This document shows, in pieces, positions 25,958-34,763 of a stretch of DNA of 64,000 bases. The notes under the pieces were generated by a model, which had not been told where the DNA came from, made no database searches, and saw only the letters and a list, made by a program, of their open reading frames with translations. Position numbers and translations under genes: made by a program. Source of the DNA: Enterobacter oligotrophicus (GTDB lineage Bacteria > Pseudomonadota > Gammaproteobacteria > Enterobacterales > Enterobacteriaceae); contig NZ_AP019007.1 in the NCBI RefSeq assembly GCF_009176645.1, forward strand, positions 2,108,001-2,172,000, given 5' to 3'. The stretch's first letter is position 1; each line of letters opens with the position of its first letter.

Positions 25958-27298
25958 TTAGCTCAGCAGCGTAAACGCAATCATCCCGACAATCGCACCC
26001 GTCGTGCCGAGGATGGTTTCCATCAGCGTCCAGGTTTTCAGGGTTTGCGCTTCGGTCGCGCCGGTAAATTTGCCGAACAGCCAGAAACCCGCGTCGTTAA
26101 CATGCGATACCACGATCGAACCGCCCGCGATGCAGATAGAGAGCGCCGCCATCTGCGCGCCGGAGTAGTTCAGCTGTTCAATCACCGGCATTACCAGACC
26201 CACGGCGGTTAAGCACGCGACGGTCGCGGAGCCCTGAATGATACGCACCGCCGCGGCCAGCACGAAACAGGTGACTGCAATCGGCAGGCCCATTCCGGTC
26301 AGTGCTTCGCCCAGCGCCGGACCCACGCCGGAATCGACCAGCACCTGTTTGAACACGCCGCCTGCACCAATCACCAGCAGAATGATGCCCGCAGGCTGCA
26401 ACGCGTGACCGCAGATCTCCATCACTTTGTCTTTCGGCATGCCCTGACGCATCGCCAGGCCGTAGATCGCCACCAGACATGCGACCAGAATCGCAGTGAA
26501 CGGGTGGCCGATAAACTCAAACCATTCGTAGGCAGTAGAGCCAACCGGCACAAAACGCGCAGCGATGGTTTTCAGCCCAACGAGCACCAGCGGCAGCAGG
26601 ATCAATGACAGACTAAAACCGAAGGACGGCATTTTACCTTCGCCCAGATGTGGCTCGGTGATGTCGTCCGGAATGTGCAGCTCAACGTAACGGCTGATGA
26701 AATTACCCCACAGCGGACCGGCAATGATCATCCCCGGAACGGCGGCGCACAGGCCAATCAGGATCATCCAGCCAAAGTCAGCGTGCATCTGGGAGGCCAG
26801 CAGCATCGGCGCAGGCCCCGGCAGCAGAAACGCCGCAGCCGCCGCCACACCCGCAAACAGCGGAATAACCAGCTTCACCAGGTTGGTGCCGGTATGGCGC
26901 GCCATCGAGAACGCCACGCTAATCAGCAGCACAACCGCCACTTCAAAGAACAGCGGCAGCGCACAGATCAGGCCAGCCAGACCAATCGCGTAGTGCGCAC
27001 GGCTGTGCCCGAAGGATTTCAGCATCTTGACGGCAATCTGATCGACCGCGCCCGTCTCATGCAAAATCTTGCCAAACATCGCGCCCAGCGCGACCACAAT
27101 CGCCAGGAAACCCAGCGTGCCTCCCATCCCTTTTTCCATGGTCGCTGCGATCTTGTCGAGCGGCATACCGGAAAAGAGACCTGCACCAATAGACACCACC
27201 ATCAAAGCAACGAAGGCATGCATACGCGCCTTCATCACTAAAAACAGCAGCAGCAAAACAGAGCCAACTGCTGTTAAAACAAGCGTTAATGTACTCAA
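25958..27298 (-). CDS. gntU: Low-affinity gluconate transporter GntU
   Basis: GntP-family gluconate permease of the inner membrane, 446 residues as in E. coli, starting MSTLTLVLTAV. It is rich in hydrophobic helices; the conserved LLPGPAPMLLA matches the position of PPHPGPTAI in GntT, and SHVNDAGFWLF is shared by the family. It lies 3 nt after gntK and forms the gntKU operon, so uptake and phosphorylation are made together. Confidence 0.96.
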   Translation of the reverse strand: MSTLTLVLTAVGSVLLLLFLVMKARMHAFVALMVVSIGAGLFSGMPLDKIAATMEKGMGGTLGFLAIVVALGAMFGKILHETGAVDQIAVKMLKSFGHSRAHYAIGLAGLICALPLFFEVAVVLLISVAFSMARHTGTNLVKLVIPLFAGVAAAAAFLLPGPAPMLLASQMHADFGWMILIGLCAAVPGMIIAGPLWGNFISRYVELHIPDDITEPHLGEGKMPSFGFSLSLILLPLVLVGLKTIAARFVPVGSTAYEWFEFIGHPFTAILVACLVAIYGLAMRQGMPKDKVMEICGHALQPAGIILLVIGAGGVFKQVLVDSGVGPALGEALTGMGLPIAVTCFVLAAAVRIIQGSATVACLTAVGLVMPVIEQLNYSGAQMAALSICIAGGSIVVSHVNDAGFWLFGKFTGATEAQTLKTWTLMETILGTTGAIVGMIAFTLLS

Positions 27299-27301
27299 AA
27301 C

Positions 27302-27829
27302 TTACTGCCTTTTATTAATAACCTCGATGGTGCTGGCCACAACACCTTCCAGCGGCTGATCGATATCAACCACTAATACGTCCTGCTCGTCCGCGCCCGG
27401 CTCCTGCAACGCCTCGAACTGCGTTACCAGCATCTGAGTTTTAAAGAAGTGGCCTTTACGCGCCTTCAGACGGCTTTCAATGACCTCGAAATCGCCTTTC
27501 AGGTAGATGAAAGAGAGATTCGGGTTGCCGTCACGCAGCAGGTCGCGGTAGGTTTTTTTCAGCGCGGAGCAGACGATCAGGGACACTTTGTTGGTGCGCT
27601 GCATCGCAAACGCGGCGTCATTCAGCGCCTGCAACCACGGTTTGCGGTCGTCATCGTTCAGCGGCTCGCCGGAGGCCATTTTCATGATGTTGCTGCGCGG
27701 ATGGAGGAAGTCGCCATCAAGAAACGCCGCATGGAGTTGATGCGCCACTTCGCTGGCGACGGCTGATTTACCGCTACCGGAAACGCCCATCAGGACGTAA
27801 ACGTGGTGATCATGATTAGTCGTGCTCAA
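27302..27829 (-). CDS. gntK: Gluconokinase GntK
   Basis: ATP-dependent kinase that makes 6-phosphogluconate from gluconate, feeding the pentose phosphate and Entner-Doudoroff pathways. I choose the TTG at 27829 (TTG AGC ACG ACT AAT) because it gives STTNHDHH after the initiator, the 175-residue E. coli form, with AGGGACACC just upstream as ribosome-binding site. The P-loop GVSGSGKS is at residues 15-22. It is the first gene of gntKU, with GntR operators just upstream. Confidence 0.93.
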   Translation of the reverse strand: MSTTNHDHHVYVLMGVSGSGKSAVASEVAHQLHAAFLDGDFLHPRSNIMKMASGEPLNDDDRKPWLQALNDAAFAMQRTNKVSLIVCSALKKTYRDLLRDGNPNLSFIYLKGDFEVIESRLKARKGHFFKTQMLVTQFEALQEPGADEQDVLVVDIDQPLEGVVASTIEVINKRQ

Positions 27830-27847
27830 AAGGTGTCCCTCAGTCAA

Positions 27848-27877
27848 TTGTTACGGGTAACAGTTATCGGTAACATT
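27848..27877 (-). promoter_or_regulatory. Two overlapping GntR operators before gntKU
   Basis: TTGTTACGGGTAACAG at 27848-27863 and AGTTATCGGTAACATT at 27862-27877 are both near-palindromic GntR sites sharing two bases. They lie 19-48 nt upstream of the gntK start and should allow gluconate-reversible repression of gntKU. Confidence 0.78.
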
Positions 27878-27930
27878 GTCCTGCCGGGGCATAAGAGAAG
27901 CAATATCCAAACGTGCGCGAAGTGAATAAG

Positions 27931-27946
27931 TGTGAGCTACTTCAAA
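27931..27946 (-). promoter_or_regulatory. Possible CRP site upstream of gntKU
   Basis: TGTGAGCTACTTCAAA fits TGTGA-N6-TCAMA. It lies about 100 nt upstream of the gntK start, between the gntR stop and the GntR operators, a suitable place for CRP activation. The second half-site is weak. Confidence 0.45.
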
Positions 27947-27955
27947 TTTGTCGGA

Positions 27956-28951
27956 TTAAATAGATCCACCCGGTGACAAGGTGAAACCTAAATCTAACAT
28001 TTTAGGGGTAACCACCTCGCCACGAATGCGCGCCAGCAGGCGTTCTGCACCAATGCGGCCCATGCGCTCACGCGGGGTCAGGACGCTCGCCAGACGCGGC
28101 TCCATCACCTGGCCAATGTCGTGGCCGTGGAAACCGGCAATCGCCATGTCATCAGGGATCTTCAGCCCCAGACGCTGGCATTCGAACGCGGCACCGACCG
28201 CAAGGTCATCGTTGGTACAGAAAATACCGTCCAGTTGCGGATACTCGCGTCGTGCCTGACGCATCAGCTCAATCCCCGACGTGTAGGATGATGACTGCTC
28301 AACCATCACGCTGTACGGCGTTAAGTTTGCGTCGAGCATCGCCTGCTCGTATCCCTTCTGTTTGATGATAGTACGTTCATCCAGACGCGCACCCAGGTAG
28401 GCTACGTGGCGATGACCACGGGCGATGATTGCCGCCGTCATCTGACGCGCCGCTTCAAAGTTATCAAAGCCCACGGCGATATCGAGGCACGGCGACTGGC
28501 TGTCCATCAGCTCCACTACCGGAATACCGGCGACTTCAATCATTTTCAGCGTGCGCGGCGTGTGAGTACGTTCCGTTAAAATCAGGCCGTCGATGTTCCA
28601 GGAAAGCATCGATTCAAGACGTTCTTCTTCCAGTTCCGGTTTGTAACCGTAGTGGGCGAGCATGGTCTGATAACCGAACGCATCAGTGACGCTTTCAATA
28701 CCGCGCAGCACTTCGGCGAAAACCTGGTTGGTCAGGGAAGGAAGCAGGACGCCCACCGCACGGCTGGTCGCATTGGAGAGAATATCGGGTGCGCGGTTGG
28801 GGATATAACCCAGTTCATCAAGGGCGGCGGCAATCTTGCCACGCAACGCCACGGAAACCTGTTCCGGGTTACGTAAAAAACGGCTGACCGTCATTTTGGT
28901 CACACCGACGCGATCGGCAACATCCTGAAGTACGGGGCGTTTCTTTTTCAT
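27956..28951 (-). CDS. gntR: Gluconate utilisation repressor GntR
   Basis: LacI-family repressor of gntT, gntKU and the Entner-Doudoroff genes, relieved by gluconate. MKKKRPVLQD at 28951 gives 331 residues, as in E. coli. The N-terminal HTH (VLQDVADRVGVTKMTVSRFL) is followed by a periplasmic-binding-protein-like effector domain. Its targets can be seen in this window: operators before gntT and gntKU. It is transcribed in the same direction as gntKU, 126 nt upstream. Confidence 0.97.
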   Translation of the reverse strand: MKKKRPVLQDVADRVGVTKMTVSRFLRNPEQVSVALRGKIAAALDELGYIPNRAPDILSNATSRAVGVLLPSLTNQVFAEVLRGIESVTDAFGYQTMLAHYGYKPELEEERLESMLSWNIDGLILTERTHTPRTLKMIEVAGIPVVELMDSQSPCLDIAVGFDNFEAARQMTAAIIARGHRHVAYLGARLDERTIIKQKGYEQAMLDANLTPYSVMVEQSSSYTSGIELMRQARREYPQLDGIFCTNDDLAVGAAFECQRLGLKIPDDMAIAGFHGHDIGQVMEPRLASVLTPRERMGRIGAERLLARIRGEVVTPKMLDLGFTLSPGGSI

Positions 28952-29003
28952 CGTCCTGAGAAATCTTGAAGTGAGAGATTTGCTCAGTTTATCACGGACA
29001 AAG

Positions 29004-29035
29004 CTCAACCTTCCCCGTTTAAGGGGAAGGTTGAG
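29004..29035. terminator. Perfect 13-bp inverted repeat between yhhW and gntR
   Basis: CTCAACCTTCCCC and GGGGAAGGTTGAG are exact complements around a 6-nt GTTTAA loop. It lies 7 nt past the yhhW stop codon on the minus strand and 52 nt before gntR. The stem is strong but no long T tract follows, so a terminator role is probable rather than certain. Confidence 0.6.
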
Positions 29036-29042
29036 AAATTAT

Positions 29043-29738
29043 TTATACTGGTGGCAAATCAAACAGCAGGATTTCGCTTTCGCTGTCGGCATGAACGGAC
29101 AGCGCCTGCTCATCCCAGACGGCCAGGCCATCGGCGGTGGTGGCTTTGGTGCCGTTGATGGACACCTCACCTTTCACCACCTGAACCCACACGCGGCGGT
29201 TAGCGGCAATCTGGTGTACAGACTGTTCGTCTTTCGCCAGCGCCCAGCGGTACAGTTCCATATCCTGATGCACTTTCAGGGAACCTTCACGCGCATCCGG
29301 TGAGAGCACCAGCTGTTTGCCCTGTTTCGCGTCGAAGCGGCGCTGCTCGTAGCGTGGCGTGATGCCGGTCTCTTCTGGAATGATCCAGATTTGATACAGG
29401 TGCAGTTTTTCCGTTTTGCTCGGGTTGTATTCCGAGTGACGCACACCGGTTCCCGCGCTCATGATCTGGAACTCACCCGCCGGAACCTGCTCTTTGTTGC
29501 CCATGCTGTCCTGGTGCTCAACCGCCCCTTCCAGCACATAGGTCAGGATTTCCATGTCTTTGTGCGGGTGAGTGCCGAAGCCCTGGCCTGCATCAATCAC
29601 ATCGTCGTTAATCACGCGCAGTGCGGAGAAGCCCATAAAGTTCGGGTCGTAGTAGTCGGCAAACGAGAATGAATGCCATGAGTCCAGCCAGCCATGATTC
29701 GCGTGACCACGTTCGTTTGCTTTGCGTAAGTAGATCAT
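29043..29738 (-). CDS. yhhW: Pirin-family quercetin 2,3-dioxygenase YhhW
   Basis: Bicupin pirin-like protein whose E. coli homologue cleaves quercetin in vitro; the physiological substrate is unknown. MIYLRKANERGH at 29738 gives 231 residues, as in E. coli. The metal ligands His57, His59 (THPHKDME), His101 and Glu103 (RHSEYN) are all present. It is a separate unit between gntR and yhhX. Confidence 0.94.
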   Translation of the reverse strand: MIYLRKANERGHANHGWLDSWHSFSFADYYDPNFMGFSALRVINDDVIDAGQGFGTHPHKDMEILTYVLEGAVEHQDSMGNKEQVPAGEFQIMSAGTGVRHSEYNPSKTEKLHLYQIWIIPEETGITPRYEQRRFDAKQGKQLVLSPDAREGSLKVHQDMELYRWALAKDEQSVHQIAANRRVWVQVVKGEVSINGTKATTADGLAVWDEQALSVHADSESEILLFDLPPV

Positions 29739-29861
29739 TGTTTTCACCCTCAGTTCGTTTCGATGGAGTAAGTGTGGACGCAAACGCCCAGGGATCATAG
29801 AGGGTGAAAATTGACTCCTCTGTTCAAAAATTTAGAACAAGCCCAGAGGAGCCATTTTTAC

Positions 29862-30899
29862 TTATTTCGCGAGGGTTACCGTGGCAGGAGAAGCCTGCTC
29901 AAAGGCCCGTTCGAGGATTTCCAGGTTAGTCAGTACGTCAGATTCCTTGACGTAATTCGGCGTGCCGTTGGTGAGGGTTTCAAACAGCGCATCGTAGACG
30001 CGGCCATAGTCGCCGGTTTCCGGTTTCAGTTCTTCTCTGACCGTCACACCTTCATCGTTCACATACTCCAGCACGCCCACGGAATCATCCGCCGCAAAGC
30101 CCGGCTCGCCCGGCATGATGTTGGCCTTCAGGCTGGTCTCCTGCTGGTCGATGCCGTACTTGATAAACGAGCCTCTGGTACCATGAACGATAAATTTCGG
30201 GTAATCGATTTTTACCAGATGGCTGGTTTTGACGATGGCTTTCAGGTCACCGTAAAACAGCTGTGCTTCAAAGGTATCGTCCGGGTTGGCTTTATTGCGC
30301 AGGCTGCGGATGTCATACGCCACATGGTCCGGGCGACCAAACAGGGAGATGATCTGGTCCATAGTGTGTACGCCCAAACCATAGAATGAGCCGTCCTGCG
30401 GCAGGCCAGGTTGGGTTTCCGCTACCGGGCGGTAGTAGTCGAAATGGCTCTCCATTTCGACGATCTCACCGAGCTTGCCGCTCTCAATCGCCTTTTTCGC
30501 CGTCAGGAAGCAGCTGTCAAAGCGACGGTTCTGATACGGCGTGACGGTTAACCCTTTGCTTTTCGCCAGCGCGAACAGCTCTTTCGCTTCGGCGATGGTC
30601 GGGGTGAACGGTTTTTCAACCAGCACGTTTTTGCCCGCTTCGAGCGCGCGTTTCGCGTAGTCGAAATGGCTGTCGGCATGAGTACAGACGACGACCAGCT
30701 TCACCTGCGGGTCATTTAACACTTCATCAAGATCGCTGGTGAAATGAATGTGCGAATACTGCGGGGACTGCTCTTGGGGCTTCGCGCTGCGGCGGTAGAT
30801 ATGGGCCACATGCCAGGTATCTTTACGGTTGAGAACATACGGAAGGTGATAACGCGTGGTGCTTTTGCCAAATCCAATAAATGCACAATGTAGTGTCAT
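29862..30899 (-). CDS. yhhX: Gfo/Idh/MocA-family oxidoreductase YhhX
   Basis: Predicted NAD(P)-dependent oxidoreductase, 345 residues as in E. coli. An N-terminal Rossmann domain begins FIGFGKSTTRYHLP, and the family's EKP signature appears in LVEKPFTPTIAEAKEL. The C-terminal domain should bind the substrate, which is not known. Its upstream side faces the ryhB small RNA gene, which reads in the same direction and terminates about 90 nt before yhhX. Confidence 0.93.
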   Translation of the reverse strand: MTLHCAFIGFGKSTTRYHLPYVLNRKDTWHVAHIYRRSAKPQEQSPQYSHIHFTSDLDEVLNDPQVKLVVVCTHADSHFDYAKRALEAGKNVLVEKPFTPTIAEAKELFALAKSKGLTVTPYQNRRFDSCFLTAKKAIESGKLGEIVEMESHFDYYRPVAETQPGLPQDGSFYGLGVHTMDQIISLFGRPDHVAYDIRSLRNKANPDDTFEAQLFYGDLKAIVKTSHLVKIDYPKFIVHGTRGSFIKYGIDQQETSLKANIMPGEPGFAADDSVGVLEYVNDEGVTVREELKPETGDYGRVYDALFETLTNGTPNYVKESDVLTNLEILERAFEQASPATVTLAK

Positions 30900-30949
30900 G
30901 GCTCAGTCCTTTTGGAAGGTTACTGGGTTTTACCATAGCGCATGTTTTG

Positions 30950-30987
30950 CCCTCACCCCAGCCCTCTCCCACGGGGAGAGAGAAAAA
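30950..30987 (+). repeat. GGGAGAGGG palindromic repeat, copy 5
   Basis: CCCTCACCCCAGCCCTCTCC is followed by CACGGGGAGAGAGAAAAAG. It lies between the start of yhhX and the terminator of ryhB, so it falls in the yhhX leader or in a spacer. Confidence 0.82.
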
Positions 30988-30992
30988 GGACA

Positions 30993-31086
30993 AAAAAAAA
31001 GCCAGCTAAAAGCTGGCTAAAATAATACTGGAAGCAATGTGAGCAATGTCGTGCTTTCAGGTTCCCGTAACGGTCTTCCTGAACGC
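30993..31086 (-). ncRNA. ryhB: Small RNA RyhB
   Basis: Read on the minus strand the segment begins GCGTTCAGGAAGACC, contains the RyhB core AACCTGAAAGCACGACATTG and CTCACATTGCTTCCAG, and ends in the hairpin AGCCAGCTTTTAGCTGGCT with a long T tract. RyhB is the Hfq-dependent RNA that represses iron-using proteins when iron is scarce. Its place between yhhX and yhhY is the E. coli one, and a Fur box lies just upstream. The terminator loop and the early stem differ from E. coli, while the single-stranded pairing core is retained. Confidence 0.95.
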
Positions 31087-31090
31087 AGAG

Positions 31091-31111
31091 CAATAATAAT
31101 CATTCTCATTC
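31091..31111 (-). promoter_or_regulatory. Fur box of the ryhB promoter
   Basis: On the minus strand AATGAGAATGATTATTATTG matches the Fur consensus (GATAATGATAATCATTATC) well and overlaps the expected -10 of ryhB, 5-25 nt upstream of its first base. Iron-loaded Fur should therefore block ryhB. Apart from the palindromic repeat, ryhB and this box, 30900-31207 holds nothing else I can support. Confidence 0.88.
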
Positions 31112-31207
31112 GCACTTGTCCAACACTTTTTGCAAAAAATAGCAGTTGACGCAAATTTTAAAGTCAATGATGTTGGAAGGGATTTTTAACTGACAGAGGA
31201 TGAAGGA

Positions 31208-31696
31208 ATGAGTGAAATAGTGATACGCCACGCGGAACCGAAAGATTACGACGCCATTCGTCAGATCCACGCCCAGCCGGAGGTGTATCACAACACGCTA
31301 CAGGTTCCCCATCCTTCAATGGAAATGTGGCAAATGCGGCTAGGCGAGCAGCCGGGCATTAAGCAGCTGGTTGCCTGCATTGATGATATCGTGGTCGGCC
31401 ACCTCACCATTGACGTCGCCCAGCGACCGCGCCGCAGCCACGTTGCCGATTTCGGTATCTGCGTAGGCGCACAATGGCATAACCGCGGCGTGGCCAGCGC
31501 GTTGATTCGCACCATGATCGACATGTGCGACAACTGGCTGCGCGTCGACCGTATTGAGCTGACAGTGTTTGTCGATAACGCACCAGCGATTGCGGTGTAT
31601 AAAAAGCACGGGTTTGAGATTGAAGGCACCGGCAAGCGCTACGCACTGCGTAACGGCGAGTATGTGGATGCGTATTATATGGCGCGTATGAAATAG
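31208..31696 (+). CDS. yhhY: GNAT-family amino-acid N-acetyltransferase YhhY/AaaT
   Basis: 162-residue single-domain GNAT acetyltransferase, as long as E. coli YhhY, which acetylates amino acids such as phenylalanine and methionine. The acetyl-CoA-binding motif A is seen as WHNRGVASALIRTMIDMC, followed by VFVDNAPAIAVYKKHGFEIEG. A GAGGATGAAGG region provides the ribosome-binding site. It diverges from ryhB. Confidence 0.94.
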   Translation: MSEIVIRHAEPKDYDAIRQIHAQPEVYHNTLQVPHPSMEMWQMRLGEQPGIKQLVACIDDIVVGHLTIDVAQRPRRSHVADFGICVGAQWHNRGVASALIRTMIDMCDNWLRVDRIELTVFVDNAPAIAVYKKHGFEIEGTGKRYALRNGEYVDAYYMARMK

Positions 31697-31701
31697 TTTG
31701 T

Positions 31702-31778
31702 TGCCGGGTGGCGGCTTCGCCTTACCCGGCCTACGTTCATGCCGTTGCAGGCCCGGTAAGCGCAGCACCACCGGGCAA
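31702..31778. repeat. REP pair (BIME) between yhhY and ggt
   Basis: GCCGGGTGGCGGCTTCGCC with TTACCCGGC and, inverted, GGCCCGGTAAGCGCAGCACC with ACCGGGC occupy the gap between the convergent genes yhhY and ggt. Confidence 0.9.
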
Positions 31779-31783
31779 CAAAA

Positions 31784-33529
31784 TCAATATCCCGCCGTTA
31801 AATCATCCACCGAACGCGGATCGGACGCCCCGAACAGCGCACCGTCCGGCCCGACCATAATGCTCTGGGTGCTGCCCATCGCCTCTTTCACCGCCACCTT
31901 CTGCCCGCGCTGCTCCAGCAGTTTGATCGTGTCCGGGCTAAAGCCTTTCTCGACGCGCAATTCATCCGGCAGCCACTGGTGGTGGAAACGCGGTGCATTG
32001 GTCGCTTCGGCGACGTTCATTCCAAAATCGATGCTGTTCACCACCATTTGCAGCACAGTAGTGATAATTCGGCTCCCGCCAGGGCTCCCGGTCACCAGCC
32101 AGGTTTTGCCGTCTTTCACCACGATGGTAGGGGACATGGACGACAGCGGACGCTTCTTCGGCCCGACGGCATTCGCATCGCCGCCGACCAGCCCGTAGAC
32201 GTTTGGTACACCTGGTTTGGCCGAAAAGTCATCCATTTCGTTGTTCAGCAAAATGCCGCTGTTGCCCGCGACAATCCCGGTGCCGAAGGTAGTATTCAGC
32301 GTGTAGGTCACCGCCACCGCATTCCCGTCTTTATCCACCACAGAGAAATGCGTGGTCTGGTTACTTTCATACGGGGCCAGCTTGCCGGGGCGGATCTCGC
32401 TGGACGGTTTGGCCTTGTTGATGTCGATCTCATCGGCAATCGATTTGGCATAGGCCTTGTTGGTCAACGCCTGCCACGGCACCTTCACGAAATCCGGGTC
32501 GCCAAGGTATTCCGAGCGGTCGGCATAGGCGCGTTTTTCCGCTTCTGCCATCACCTGCATCGCATCCGCGCTGCCGAAGCCGAACTTGTGCATATCGAAG
32601 TTTTCAAGAATGTTGAGGATCTGCACGATGTGAATGCCGCCGGAAGACGGTGGCGGCATGGAGAAGACCTCGTAGCCGCGGTAGGTGCCGCTAATCGGCT
32701 CGCGCTCCACCGCCTTGTACTCGGCCAGATCCGCTTTGGTGATAAGCCCGCCGTTCTTTTGCATCTCGTCGGCAATCTGATCGGCAATCGCCCCCTTATA
32801 GAAGGCATCCGGGCCGTTTTCGGCAATCAACTCCAGGCTTTTCGCAAGGTTCTTCTGCACCAGCTTGTCGCCCTTCTTCAACGGTTCGCCCTCTTTCCAG
32901 AAGATCGCCTTGCTGTTTTCATGATTGGGAATGACTTCACTGCCGTAGGTTTTGAGATCGTCGGCCAGCGCGTCGTTCACCACAAAGCCATCCCGCGCAA
33001 GTTTGATGGCAGGCTGCACCACTTTGTTCAACGGCATCGTGCCGTATTTCTCCAGCGCCAGCGAGAAGCCCGCAACGGTGCCCGGCGTACCGGACGCCAG
33101 ATGCGAGGTCAGGGATTTTTTGCTGTCCGGGTTCCCCTGCTCGTCGAGGAACATATCGCGGGAAGCCTGACCAGGAGCCATTTCGCGGAAATCGATGGCT
33201 GTGGTTTTACCGTCTTTGGTACGCAGCATCATAAAGCCGCCGCCGCCGAGGTTACCCGCCTGCGGGTGCGTCACCGCCAGCGCGTATCCCACTGCGACCG
33301 CCGCATCCACCGCGTTACCACCCTGCTTGAGAATATCGACGCCCACCTGCGTCGCAAGCGCATCCACTGACGCCACCATGCCATGCGTCGCCCGCACGGG
33401 ATGAAAAACATCTTCCTCCACGCCGTAGGACACTGGTGGAGCCGCGGGCGGGTTGGCCGCCACGCTAAATGTGCCGCCTGCCATCAACGCGGCGATCGCT
33501 ACCCAGCGCAAAAACGTTGGTTTCATCAT
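31784..33529 (-). CDS. ggt: Periplasmic gamma-glutamyltranspeptidase Ggt
   Basis: Exported N-terminal nucleophile hydrolase that cleaves or transfers the gamma-glutamyl group of glutathione. MMKPTFLRWVAIAALMAGG at 33529 is a signal peptide and gives 581 residues (E. coli 580). The precursor is expected to cut itself before Thr392 in NQTTHFSVV, whose amino group becomes the nucleophile. The substrate-binding GSPGGSRIITTVLQ and lid-region PSSGGIH are present. It is monocistronic and divergent from yhhA. Confidence 0.97.
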   Translation of the reverse strand: MMKPTFLRWVAIAALMAGGTFSVAANPPAAPPVSYGVEEDVFHPVRATHGMVASVDALATQVGVDILKQGGNAVDAAVAVGYALAVTHPQAGNLGGGGFMMLRTKDGKTTAIDFREMAPGQASRDMFLDEQGNPDSKKSLTSHLASGTPGTVAGFSLALEKYGTMPLNKVVQPAIKLARDGFVVNDALADDLKTYGSEVIPNHENSKAIFWKEGEPLKKGDKLVQKNLAKSLELIAENGPDAFYKGAIADQIADEMQKNGGLITKADLAEYKAVEREPISGTYRGYEVFSMPPPSSGGIHIVQILNILENFDMHKFGFGSADAMQVMAEAEKRAYADRSEYLGDPDFVKVPWQALTNKAYAKSIADEIDINKAKPSSEIRPGKLAPYESNQTTHFSVVDKDGNAVAVTYTLNTTFGTGIVAGNSGILLNNEMDDFSAKPGVPNVYGLVGGDANAVGPKKRPLSSMSPTIVVKDGKTWLVTGSPGGSRIITTVLQMVVNSIDFGMNVAEATNAPRFHHQWLPDELRVEKGFSPDTIKLLEQRGQKVAVKEAMGSTQSIMVGPDGALFGASDPRSVDDLTAGY

Positions 33530-33652
33530 TATTGTTCTCCAGGTGAAGGGGCCCATATTCCCCGCTTAAGCCTGGTTCACAACTCCTAAAAAATCATCGT
33601 TATGGTTGAATCAGGGTAAACTTAAGAGAAGCCTCAAAAGGAGGAGATGACA

Positions 33653-34033
33653 ATGAAACGCTTACTGATTCTTACGGCGCTGATCCCGTTTGCCGCGCTC
33701 GCACAGCCACTCAACACCATGAACAACCCTAACCAGCAGGGTTACGTCATTCCGAGCCAGCAGCGCATGCAGACGGAGATGATGAGCCAGCAGCAACAGC
33801 AGAAAGGGATGCTGAACCAGCAACTGAGAACACAGACGCAGGTACAGCAACAAAGCCTGCAAAACCAGATGAACGCCAATACGCAGCGCATCCAGCAGGG
33901 TCAGGTGCGTGAACAGCCGCTGCAGAATAAAAACGGCGGGATGCTGAGCGGTGGTAGCACGTTAAACAGCGGTCAGCAGCATATGCTGCCGTCGCAGTCT
34001 AACGGCAGTATGCTTAATAATCCGCAGAACTAA
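33653..34033 (+). CDS. yhhA: DUF2756 protein YhhA, secreted and glutamine-rich
   Basis: 126 residues from [18 protein letters not shown], a clear signal peptide cleaved near AQP. The rest is low complexity, rich in Gln, Asn and Met, with runs such as QQQQQ and [15 protein letters not shown] and a partly helical heptad look. E. coli YhhA is 146 residues and also uncharacterised. Its last 20 nt overlap the 3' end of ugpQ on the other strand. Function unknown. Confidence 0.88.
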   Translation: MKRLLILTALIPFAALAQPLNTMNNPNQQGYVIPSQQRMQTEMMSQQQQQKGMLNQQLRTQTQVQQQSLQNQMNANTQRIQQGQVREQPLQNKNGGMLSGGSTLNSGQQHMLPSQSNGSMLNNPQN

Positions 34034-34763
34034 AGTTTGGGCCGATCCGGTCAATCGCATCGGTACAAATGCTGTCCACGCCCCAGCGCAGCAGCTCGGC
34101 CGCACGCTGGGGTTTGTTAACGGTATAGACCAGAATGTGCAGCCCCGCGTCTTTAAGCATTTTCACTCGTGCTTCATCCAGCAGCTTGTGATTCAGGTGG
34201 ATCGACACGCAGGCTAAGCGGGTCGTCAGCGCGCGCCAGTCTTCACGCCACTCGTCCAGCAGCAGCCCACGCGGTAGCTCCGGCACAGCAGCCTGCGCGG
34301 CCTCCAGCGCGTCGATGTCAAATGACGACAGCAGCGGCGCGGTCATGCCTTCCCACAGTTCACGCGCGGCCAGCGCAATCACCTTACCCGTTAACGGCCC
34401 GGTGCCGGTGGTCGGTTTGATTTCAATGTTGGCCATCATCCCGTGATGACGACAACGGTCCGCCACGTCCGCCAGCAGCGGCAGCGGTTCGCCTTTGAAT
34501 TCGCCGCTGTACCAGCTTCCGGCATCCACCTTCAGCAGGTCGCGCCAAGGTAGCTCACCCGCCACGCCCCAGCCGTTGCTGGTGCGCTCGAGATTATCGT
34601 CGTGGAGCAGAAAAATTTCGCCGTCTTTCGACAGCTTGGCGTCGAACTCGATCATCGTGTGGCCGTAACGCGCGCCAACATCAATCGCCGCCAGGGTGTT
34701 TTCCGGTGCCAGTTTACCGCCGCCACGGTGGGCGACGATGTGGGGATAAGGCCAGTTGCTCAT
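34014..34763 (-). CDS. ugpQ: Glycerophosphodiester phosphodiesterase UgpQ
   Basis: Cytosolic enzyme that hydrolyses glycerophosphodiesters brought in by UgpBAEC to glycerol-3-phosphate plus alcohol. The protein has 249 residues (E. coli 247). The GDPD motif [18 protein letters not shown] contains the catalytic His, and [23 protein letters not shown] the metal ligands. It overlaps ugpC by 4 nt (ATGA) as the last gene of ugpBAECQ, and overlaps the convergent yhhA by 20 nt. Confidence 0.96.
   Translation of the reverse strand: MSNWPYPHIVAHRGGGKLAPENTLAAIDVGARYGHTMIEFDAKLSKDGEIFLLHDDNLERTSNGWGVAGELPWRDLLKVDAGSWYSGEFKGEPLPLLADVADRCRHHGMMANIEIKPTTGTGPLTGKVIALAARELWEGMTAPLLSSFDIDALEAAQAAVPELPRGLLLDEWREDWRALTTRLACVSIHLNHKLLDEARVKMLKDAGLHILVYTVNKPQRAAELLRWGVDSICTDAIDRIGPNFSSADY

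Noticed and set aside
31979-33370. Open frame of 463 codons antisense to ggt
   Set aside because: Same cause: codon bias of ggt leaves few stops on the other strand. No ribosome-binding site or recognisable domain.
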